From Gigaspora margarita (Eukaryota > Glomeromycota > Glomeromycetes > Diversisporales > Gigasporaceae), in contig WTPW01000929.1 of assembly GCA_009809945.1 (NCBI GenBank), positions 39,932-103,931 of the forward strand: 64,000 nt of DNA, given 5' to 3'. Of this stretch, positions 55,187 to 64,000 are shown in pieces (position 1 is the first letter of the stretch; each line of letters starts with the position of its first letter). The position numbers and the translations under genes were made by a program. The notes beneath the pieces are model-generated. The model had not been told where the DNA came from and ran no database searches. It was given only the letters and a program-made list of their open reading frames with translations.

Positions 55187-58100
55187 CTAAGAAACCAGCC
55201 AATCTGGCTTAATACCCTCCACTATAAACCTTTCTACACTATCCAACCAGCAATCAGTTATTTCTTCTACCGGAGCAGATACCTTCTTTCGAACTTTGTC
55301 TTGTAGTCCTGAACGCTCTTGTATTTCCCTTCCACTAGACGGTTCCTTCTTTTTTCCCTTCTTTTTCTTTCGGCTTGTCCCCTCTTTCCTTTTCTTTTTA
55401 ATTAGATCCCATTTTACCTTTCGAGTGATACCATATGATTTTTCCCAGTTCGTAATAAAGACACATCTTGGTTTCCAGATCTCAACATAGAACNAGTTCC
55501 AGATGGCTACTAAAAAGAATTTCAAAAAAGTTTTTGCTTCTGCCGATGAGTTCAAAATTTCTGCCAATCTTTTTTCTGTGTTCTTCTTAATCAAACCTTT
55601 TATTAAAAGTTCTCTATTCTGAAAGATCTCCTCCTGTGACTTCCCCAGAAGTAAGTCTTCTAACTGGNTNTTAGAAATTCTATTGATTCCTTTGGACTTC
55701 ATTTTTTCTAACAAGATCGCGAGTATTGTCTCTTCTAATAGGTTCCACTTGTTTGATAGAGCAGTACAACGTACAAGTGATCCTGCATTTCAACTTTCTC
55801 CGAGTTACAAAGCTTGCAATATGTGTTTAGGTAAAGGGTAGGAAATCTTGATCCCACCTCTGCCAAGACTGGGAGTTTCCCTTGTAAACACTTTCAGAGA
55901 GTGCAAAGCTTCCTACTTTTATCCATTGCATCACAGCAGATTCTACTAAGTTCGTGTAGGTTTTCCCAAAGCAAGTTCTAGCTGAATACACTTTCGCCCA
56001 AACTTGGCTCTATTTTTCTAAAGATTTTTGCATTCATTAATTCTGCTCCTGTCTTCAAGTACAAATCCAAATTCAAGAATTTCCTTGCTGGGCTTTCTAT
56101 AACGAAATGTTTCCAACTCAGGGTTGTATAAACGGAAAGTTCTTGAGTGGGTACCACAAGTAGTTCTTCTTCTGCTGTAAGACCTTTTTTTGCTAAGGTA
56201 TCTGCTCTTCCATTCCAGTGATCCTCCGAATGACCTTTAACCTTAACCAAATTTAAACAAACTCTTTTTAACCTAACTAAGTCCCTAATTTTACTAACTA
56301 TACTAAAATTTCCTAACTTAATAAATTGACTAAATGCTAAAGAACGATTAATGCTGGTAATAGCATTTATCGCTGCCAGGCTATCTGAGTAAATTGTTAA
56401 TTTTGTATTACTTGGAGCTAATAAGACTACTAGCTATATGGCTGCTAATTCTGGGCGAGTGGAGGAGAGCCAATCTCTTATCCTTGCAAAACCTTCATCT
56501 ACTATATAGGACTTGTCCTTACTTAGTTGCAACCAACCCAGACCCATCTTAGCAGAGCCACTACTCTGATTCTCCTTCTGCAACTGTAAAAAGCCATCCA
56601 TATAAAAGAAAAACTCCTGCTCGTTGCTTTCCATATTTCTTACTAGACTTTTTTGCAGTACTAACTCTAATGCTTTACTCAGTTTCTGCTTTTTTAAAAG
56701 TTCTATTTCTAGACACTCTATAGGTAATAGACTCTGGAACAAACTTTCATTTAGACTATTTGTCGGTGACTCAGGCTTAAATTTCTTGGATATTCTTTTC
56801 TCATCCCAGTCCAAAATCCTCTTTTCTTCCTTGATGTAGCTTCTTGGCAGTGTACCCATAATTTTGTTCCAACTGAAATGGCTCGTACAAACTTTTTCAT
56901 CAAGCTTTCCTGTTATTTTTGCTGTATTTTCACTACACCCTTGCACTTCTTGATTTCGAATTGATTTGGATCTGCTAATGGGATATTGCAATAGTGTTCA
57001 CCCAGAATTTTGGCCTTACTCTTCTGTACGATTTTAAAAATTTTTCTATCATTGTCCTTATTTTTGACCAGAACTAATTCTTTTTTCCTTTTATCAAGTG
57101 ACACTGCTGGAAGTGCTATGGACAAAGCCAGTGAATTATAACCAGAAATAACATACTCAGGTATGAGCTTTCTGTTCCTTCAATCACCTATTTAGCAATT
57201 TTCAAGGGCTATAAACCATCTTGGTTTTCTACCTCATCTGGACTGCTTTTTGCAAAGCTTAAGTTGTGACCATGTAATTTCAATTGGGCCGTTGTAAATA
57301 AGTTTAGCCTTTTTAATGCATCTGCAGTCTTTCGGTTAAAAACTTTTCTGAGCACTACATTTAGCGGTATTCCACCTTGTTCTATTTGCCAAAGCTCAGA
57401 TGAAAAGTTAAAGTAGAACTTCAATTCCTCTGCCTTAAGCAGTACCAAGCATGCGAGATTAAACTTCCATATTTTTTTTATATTATCTATNTTTCNCAGG
57501 TCNCTCNTTATGTTTACGATCCTTGNATCGTTAAATCCNTNTNTGAGTCTCAATTCTGTAGCTAGAGCCTCTGTGCCTGTACTATTAAGTCGCTTGTATA
57601 AACTTATAACTTGTTTCTAAAAAAGTTCATCAGCTAATGCTCTACAGTTGCCTAGACCCTTATGTTTAAGTAGACTAGTACTGGTTGTCACTTGTAATTC
57701 CACTTTATTTTTAATAAGTTTCAACAGAGGCCTATGTATTTCCTGAAGCTCGTGCTCAGAGAGCCTTGTTACTTGTAACATGTATATTAGCTTCGGAATT
57801 ATACAAACATTGTTTAAGTAAGCCAATTGTTCCCATGTAAGTTTTTTTGGGTATAAACTTATTACCGTAGCCCTGACTATTCCCTTGGCCTTTGCCTTAA
57901 TAAGTGTTTCTTTCATTTTTGTGTTCAGCCAGATACCCAAAAAACGTGTTATTGAGTTTGTACTCTCTTCTCTAATTTCTGAGTTGCAGAAATTTAAATA
58001 TCTGTCTGGTTTCTCTACCTCTGAATTTAGAACTAACAACTTTGACTTTTCACTATTTATATGTATATCATTGATGTGAAAGAATTCTTCTGCAATTTTG

Positions 58101-60900
58101 ATTAATTTTTCCTTTTGATCCTTGGACTGAGTAATTCATGTTGTATTATCTGCATACGCTAGGACTGCTTGGCGTAGCATGATCCTTTTGAAGTGATCAG
58201 TTGTAATATTTGTTAAAAATTTTAGGTCCATTACATAACCAAGAGTTTCGTCTTTTTGAATTCTTTCAATTAGGGGGTCATAAAAAATTTGCCATAATAG
58301 GGGTGAGATCACTTCCCCCTGATCTATTCCATCAGGGACTATAAATGATTCTGTGCTACCATAGTCTGTTATTATACTTGATTCCCTATTATGAAAAAGC
58401 TGCAAAATAAAATTGACTTCTTTTGGCAGAACTCTAATACGACTAAGAGCTGCTCTCAACAATTTAAGGGAGACTGAATCGAATGCCTTTCGCATATCTT
58501 GAAATAAAATCCAAAGTTCTTTTTTCTCCTAATGTACGTCCTCAAGTATTGCATTTAGTACATGTATTGGACTTTCTGTTGAGTTACCAGGTAAACCGGC
58601 AAAGTTTGGACTCCTAAGAATATTTTTATTAATCATTACCCTTGCAAATCTATCTGTATAGATTTTTGTCATGCACTTTNGAAATGGTTCTAACAGAGCA
58701 ATAGGACGGANGTTTGCTAGTGAGTANTTCCATTCCTTTTCCTTTGGTATTAAGTATATCGATGCTAATTTCTATTTTTTTGGAACCTTACCAAAGTGAA
58801 TACACAAAGATAGAAACTTTCGAAAAACTTTGTGTGCTGCGGAACTAGCAGCTCTTATTAGCGTATAAGTTATACCTGACTGGCCTGGAGCTGATTTTCC
58901 CTTTAGTTTCTTGAGCATATCTACCCATTCTTCTTCAAGAATTTCTTCNTCCAAACCCTTGTACCATTCTTCTTTAATTGTTGTTTTGGGTTCGTATACT
59001 TCCTGACAGTCTTGGTATTCCTCACTCAGGTTAGTCCTTCTTTGTCTGAATTGATCTTGAAAATGTGCTCATGTTTTATCTAATATTTGCTCTGAGTTTG
59101 AAATTAGTCGTGTGTAAAGGCCTTCTTTTTCTAATAACTTGTCCAGTTTAACCTTCCTATAAGGCTTATCAAGCAGACTTGCAATCATTTTTCCTTGGTT
59201 CGAACTGATCATCTCACACCGTTCTTTAATTCTTCTACTAATTTCTTTATTTGTCGCATTCTCAATNTCCTTGCTATTTCTCTCCTTCATAATTTTCCAC
59301 CAACCCTTAAGGTCCACCAAGGTGTCCTCTGTCCAGATGTCTTCTGCTTGTTGTATCTATAACTGCAGATCTGTATTAATCTTTTCTATAGTTAGATTAA
59401 ATTCTAACTTATCAGTTTCTTCTATGGGAAGACCTAATCTATCTCTGATGAATCTCATCCATCTGCTTATCTGCAAAATTGGTCTATGCATGTAAGTTCT
59501 GTTAAACTCCTTAGCCTTGGTATGTCTAAAGTTAGATATTTTTTTCTTCGGCAAAGATTTATTGGCTGCTTCAATTATCGCTCTCTCGATTATGCCCCAG
59601 ATTTCATCTAAGTGATCTTGTTCATTTCCGTGTATTATCTGCTTTTCACACAATCCAAGAGCCTTCTTGTTTTTTAGTATTCTGTCAAGTTCTACTCTAA
59701 ACTGTTCCCAGTCTTCTTCCTTTACCTCTTCGTATAGGAATACTGTTCTTTTAACTGCCTTTTTCTTAACTACTGCTATTCCTGAATTTGTTGTAAGATG
59801 ACTCAAGTTCAGACACATGGTAATTATGTCATGATCGCTCTCAGTTGTCATGCTCAAATCAATAATTCCTGCCTCTAAAAGACCATGAGTGAGCCCCTCT
59901 AATATCCAAATCTGATCTATTCGTGTACTTGTATTTGTGTTCGACCATGTGCACTTCTTTCCAAAGGGGCACAAAGCACGGTATGTATCAGTGAAGCTTT
60001 GCTTCTGTAGCCAGATATGCAATGGGTCAGGTTTGAAGCTTTTACTTTCTCTTGGACTTGACCTATCGAGCTCCTCATTTAGAATTGCATTAAAATCTCC
60101 CATGATGATAAAGTGTGTGCTAGGTGAGCGTTTCATTAATCTTTCTATAATCTTTTGCCTAATTCGTGTCTTTTCTTTTTTACTATTCGGGGGCATATAT
60201 AGAACTACTACTACTATTTTCAATTGTTTGAAGAAGAAGCTTACCATTAATAAGTATTCGCTTGCTTTTTCTATCTGACCCAAGTGCTTTCCCCAGTTTT
60301 GTCTCACTATCCAAGCAACTCCTGAGCTCTTCTTCTTTTCACACTAGCATTTGACCAAATTGTTAATACCTCCCTATAATCTCGACCTAAAAAGAAACCT
60401 TCTTTGTCACTAATGTTTGTTTCAACTAGACCCAAAACATCATATGAGTTTTCATTCATCCAATCCAAGCTAATGTCGAACTTTTGTATGTTTCTTTTGA
60501 GCCCGTTAATGTTATGACATGCTAATTTAAACTCTAAATATTTTCTAGCTTTGATTTGATCTACTAATGTACTACCATTTTTTTTGTGTATAAGATCCTT
60601 CTCCATACTCCAGTCTTCTTTCGGGAGAACTTTCTTGCTGCTCTCAGCAATTATTTCTTTGTCCTTGCCCTTACATATCCTATTTATTTTCAATGTACTG
60701 CTACTATGAGCTTTTGTATCTTCTTTTGTATTTTGTAATTGAGATGAGTTTACCCTTACTGTTGTTCTAAATATGTTTTTTTGTTCTTCTAGAAATAAAT
60801 TTATCTCCTCATCTATATTATGTTGGGCTGCATCTGTTTCTGTATTTTTGTTTTGCACCAAGAATCTTAAGTTTGNNNTGCTTTGCTGCATAGTGGGTTC
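55187..60900 (-). pseudogene. LINE ORF2 (endonuclease-RT-RNase H), broken
   Basis: Endonuclease: KLACHNINGLKRN (about 60,520), VVVVLYMPPNSKKEK, MGDFNAIL (60,100), RIDQIW (59,905) and SDHDIITM (59,840), i.e. the EEP catalytic set. Reverse transcriptase: LKGKSAPGQSGITY (58,890), MRKAFDSVSL (58,490), DQGEVISPLLW (58,310) and AYADNT (58,150), where the usual YADD is YADN. RNase H: YMDGFLQ (56,600), ELAA (56,440), IYSDSLAAI (about 56,390) and GHSEDHWNGRADTLAK (56,220). Then YCKLCNSEKVEMQDHL (about 55,800) and a lysine-rich tail ending at 55,187. Reading frames change at least six times; the first is near 60,350 (RRRAQELLG against SSGVAWIVRQNWG). Confidence 0.85.
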
Positions 60901-60941
60901 AGAGCACCCACTATTTTTCTTTAGTTCAACTGGTGCNCCNT

Positions 60942-62331
60942 TAGGANTGATTGGGCCTTACCAGCCCTTTAATTGTTCTTTCTAATTCTTTGAGTTTTAT
61001 CCAGATATCATCTCTTGTACAATCTCTAATCTGAACTCTATTATTCTGCAATTCCTCAGATTTTCTTCTTTTCATAATAGTACCATAAGTTTCTGCACTT
61101 GATTTTCTGCTATGCTGTCTTCTGTTTCTTCGGTCTGTAAATTCTGCCCTCTTGCTTACTTTTTTTTCCTGTCTATAGCTGCTAACTCTCCATGTTTGAT
61201 TATTTTCCTCTTCAGTCTCAAACTTTCTTTTACGTTCTTTGCTTGTTCCACTCTCGCATTTTCTGTGTTCTTTATTTTCTTTAGACCAGTTATTTGTGTT
61301 TTTCCACCAGCTAAGCTTTGTGTTATAATAGTAGATACTGACTTCTCTTGCCTTGACTAAATCTTCATGTGACTCAAAATATACCAAAGCTGTTTTCCTT
61401 TGGTTGCCGTTGCAGTTATTTGTAATATATACCGACTTTGCTTTAACTCTACTTAGCTGTCTTAGCAATAATGAGTCGATCGCATACTTCAGCACATTTG
61501 TTATTCTTGTTTTGTACTGGTTCCTTCTTATTAATTCCTCCTTATCGAAAGGTTTTGTCGTCATACGCAGTAAACTTCCATTTTCTAGTGAAACTGGCCA
61601 CCTGTTTTCCCAGTCACATTTTCTCTTTTCATTTTTAAAAATAACTTGAATTTGGGCTGCACTACTTGTATCTCTGCATCTCCACTGCACAATTGATACA
61701 CTCCAAAGAAACTTAATTCTTTTCGTAAAATACGTGGAGACATATCTGCAGGTATATCCCATACTGTATAGGTTTCTACTGGTTTTCTCCCAGCTCTGTT
61801 ATTGTTGTCAGAAGTTGTTTTTGAAATTTGTAAGTCCTTGGATGCTATATTCACTTCGTTGTTCGTGTACTTCTCATTTGTTTTTTCCAACTCAGCTTTC
61901 TCTTTATCAAATTTCTCTTTGCTTGAATTTTCTTTATACTCTGACTCGCTCATGTTTATTTCTACTTCTTCCATTTTAGTGCCCATTTTCTCCTCAATGC
62001 CATAATCTAATGTACCGCACTCTGCGTCTAGTAAAGCTTCTTTTCTTGCTTGGGTTTTTTCTAATGTACTTTACTCTTTTTTAGTATTGTTTTGAATTTC
62101 TTTCAGCTGCTTTTCTGTTAGAGCACGATAATTTTCCAAGAGGTGCCTAATTAGACAGACCTCCTCTGCTGATAGTGATTCTATTGCTTTTGCTATTTCT
62201 TTGTCTACCACCTGCACCTTTGTACATGCTTTTTTTAAATAATTTATGCATTCCTGCATGCCAGTTCTTAGTGCTACACAGCCATCTTTTAAGAAATTAA
62301 CTTTCCACTCTGGTACCTGTTGGATATTCAT
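60942..62331 (-). pseudogene. LINE ORF1 (nucleic-acid-binding protein), broken
   Basis: Begins MNIQQVPEWKVNFLKDG (62,331) with a stop at 62,071; a second start MGTKMEEVEINMSESE lies at 61,986. The middle reads ETYTVWDIPADMSPRILRKE, then, after a frame change near 61,640-61,720, AQIQVIFKNEKRKCDWENRW, LLRMTTKPFDKEEL and SRVKAKSVYITNNCNGNQR. This resembles an RRM-like fold as in LINE ORF1 proteins, which bind element RNA. A basic, charged tail (RKRKFETEEENNQ, RRNRRQHSRKS) follows. Function is inferred from position. Confidence 0.7.
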
Positions 62332-62758
62332 TTAACCTCTATTGATCCTGTTATCAGCTTGTTTCTAAAAAATTTTTTTTTCTCACGTTTACGTGTTTGT
62401 TTTTGTAAAATTCGATTAAATTGCACGTGACTTGTTTGTTTACTTGTTTTGAACTGATTGCTTGTTTGTTGATGCATAAAATGATTGATCAAAACAGATT
62501 GGTGTTACAGGGTCTCAAAGAATTCCCCAAAATTTTCTAAAAACTTTTCAAAAAACTGAAAGTTTCTTTCTAGCCTCTTATCTACTAATTTTTATAATAA
62601 GTGCTACTACTAAACTACTGTTTATTTTTAGCAATCTTTCTTTTTTGTTATTCGTGTCAGGCACGTTAACTAGCGTAAATTTTGTCTTTGCCTATGTTTT
62701 CCTTTTCTGCTGTTTTTGGTAATGTAGATCAGCAGAAAGAGTTGTCCGATAGTTTTTC
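62332..62758 (-). other. LINE 5' UTR
   Basis: Between the 5' target duplication and the first ORF1 Met. It has repeated CTTGTTTGTTTACTTG-like motifs (plus-strand orientation) near 62,390-62,470. It presumably holds the internal promoter. Confidence 0.5.
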
Positions 62759-62772
62759 AGAAAGTTAGAATT

Positions 62773-62870
62773 AATATACTGTAAAGAGTTAATATTCATA
62801 TAAAAAAAAAGTGCAACGCGGTACTTGACCTGACTTGGGTATAAAAAAGTTAGAATATGATAATTAATAT
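62773..62870. repeat. Satellite unit after the LINE
   Basis: Continues the array of 53,420-54,991 (AAAGAGTTAATATTCATAT, GTGCAACGCGGTACTTGACC), proving that the LINE inserted inside it. Confidence 0.85.
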
Positions 62871-63631
62871 TGTAAAACGTGGGGGAGTGATCAGTATGGC
62901 ACAGAATTGGTACAGGTGTTATCATCTGCCTAAAATAGATTTCCTGGCAAAATAACTTGAAAAGTGATAAAGGTGGAAAAGGTGATAAAAGTCTCTTCAG
63001 GTTCTTAATAGAGAAACAGGTTTTAATGTGATGAAAGATAACTATGATACGATGTATATAATTAATGGGTAATTATAGAAATAATTTAGGTTACATATAA
63101 TTAATGATTAAAATGATATATCATGAATAAGACTTTTGATAAGTAATAGGATAGATAAAGTATATAATAAAGACATCTCCCCTCAAGGGAAGACATCATC
63201 TGTGATTTCAAATAATTCATTTGCAAAATACTCCACACACTCCCTATAATATAAAATAAATTTGCCTTGATCTACTGCTTGTACTAACAAATACAGAATA
63301 TCGATGAGACTTTTAAGGTCTTGTGAACCCTGACTCTCTGACTACTCTGGTGGTATGATTGCTTGATTGTAATTTCTTGCTCATGTGACTGCACCATTAT
63401 GCTGTCTGGTTGATTTCCCTCGACATACTGAGGACTACTATAATTGCTTTTGTCCAACTCTCCCGACACACCATGGATAGTTATAGTAGATTGTTGGCCG
63501 GTTTATAGTTCCAATTGGTGAATCCAAACTGTGGTTTTAAGCATAAGTGTTAGTACATTGGTACTGCAAGACCATTTGAATAACTCAAGTATAAGAGGAC
63601 ATACCTACAACCAATAATGATGCCTGAAGAA
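62871..63631. other. Mixed-composition DNA, possible decayed coding sequence
   Basis: The minus strand at 63,284-63,469 reads MSGELDKSNYSSPQYVEG, acidic and serine-rich, and continues in changing frames towards 63,180. I do not recognise it; it could be a decayed gene or mobile-element remnant. Confidence 0.3.
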
Positions 63632-63940
63632 TGACGAAATAGTTTCGTCTAGACGAATGATGAAACTGTTTTGTCAGGCAACTTCAATTAGATGAATGAC
63701 AAATGACGAAACTCGTGATAAATGATGAAACTCGCAACAAATGATGAAACTCGTGATGAATGACGAAACTGTGATGAATGACGAAACTCGTAAGGAATGG
63801 TAACTCGTGATGAATGATGAAACTCACGACAAATGACGAAGCTCGTAATGAATGACGAAACTGTGATGAATGACGACACTCGTAAGGAATGACGAAACTT
63901 GCGACAAAACTCATGATAAATGATGAAATTGTAACGAAAC
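63632..63940. repeat. 18-19-bp minisatellite AATGACGAAACTCGTGATG
   Basis: About 14 units, alternating forms with CTCGTGATGAATGA, CTGTGATGAATGA and CTCGTAAGGAATGA, giving a higher-order period of about 85 bp. At 63,632-63,660 the related GACGAAATAGTTTCGTC forms a palindrome. Minus-strand frames in it (SSFITSFV repeats) are by-products. Confidence 0.85.
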
Positions 63941-64000
63941 TTAGTGAATATATATATATTTATTAGAAAAAATAATAAAAAAAAAACTAGTTAGTGCATA
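63941..64000. other. AT-rich window end
   Basis: TATATATATTTATTAGAAAAAATAA-type sequence, nothing recognised. Confidence 0.4.

Larger units (their letters stand above)
55006..62758 (-). mobile_element. Near full-length LINE (EN-RT-RNase H type)
   Basis: About 7.75 kb on the minus strand with a 14-bp target duplication AGAAAGTTAGAATT at 54,992-55,005 and 62,759-62,772. The 3' end (left) has a short A tail (T run 55,006-55,013 on the plus strand). Order 5' to 3': 5' UTR (62,332-62,758), ORF1 (62,331-about 60,942), ORF2 with EEP endonuclease, reverse transcriptase, RNase H and CCHC-type zinc cluster. This matches the I/Tad-like group of LINEs, which have RNase H. It is much more GC-rich than its flanks. 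Several stops and frameshifts in both ORFs and a change in the RT active site make it inactive; some N bases (for example around 57,490-57,545) hide the exact count. Confidence 0.9.

Noticed and set aside
63684-63914. Protein with SSFITSFV repeats
   Set aside because: By-product of the 18-19-bp minisatellite.

Overview
The window is AT-rich eukaryotic DNA. It most resembles a nuclear scaffold of an arbuscular mycorrhizal fungus (Glomeromycotina, Rhizophagus/Gigaspora type). The reasons are short phase-consistent GT-AG introns, a TKL-type kinase with HRDLHSGN and DLGLS motifs beside a run of Sel1 repeats of the form (G-I-G-V-E-K-D-E-x-K-A-F-I-Y-Y-Q-K), a LINE with endonuclease, reverse transcriptase and RNase H, and very dense inverted-repeat elements. 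The organism is an inference; no marker gene settles it.

Region 1 (about 0.7-20.9 kb) holds all the host genes, all on the minus strand. A direct segmental duplication gives copy A (about 0.7-7.54 kb) and copy B (about 13.25-19.84 kb), separated by about 5.7 kb. Each copy has a TKL-like kinase gene and, upstream of it, a Sel1-repeat gene whose 5' exons are recognisably the HEAT-like N-terminal part of the proteasome adaptor ECM29. Only copy B keeps the true ECM29 start (ATG at 20,798). Exon phases from the ECM29-like exons into the Sel1 exon are consistent, so copy B reads as an ECM29(N)-Sel1 chimera, though a piece of ECM29 seems to be missing inside it. Copy A has frameshifts in both genes and looks decayed. 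Because the copies are paralogous, they act as empty sites for each other and date several small transposons to after the duplication.

The spacer (7.6-13.2 kb) carries an hAT-like MITE, a 1-kb foldback element with a decayed Tc1/mariner element inside one arm, and a block of higher GC.

Region 2 (about 20.9-53.4 kb) has no convincing host gene. It is a graveyard of non-autonomous elements: a 480-bp MITE in three copies, several hAT-like elements with 8-bp target duplications, TA-flanked mariner/pogo-like elements, hairpin families, a tRNA-headed SINE-like piece, a SINE-like element with a 23-bp duplication, a LINE 3' fragment, tandem arrays of palindromes, minisatellites and T-rich low-complexity DNA.

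Region 3 (about 53.4-64 kb) is a roughly 100-bp satellite array interrupted by a 0.77-kb inverted-repeat element and by one nearly full-length but inactive 7.75-kb LINE on the minus strand, flanked by a 14-bp target duplication. The window ends in an 18-19-bp minisatellite. Isolated N bases mark unresolved positions; one, at 18,809, sits between two near-identical 290-bp stretches and is probably an assembly artefact.
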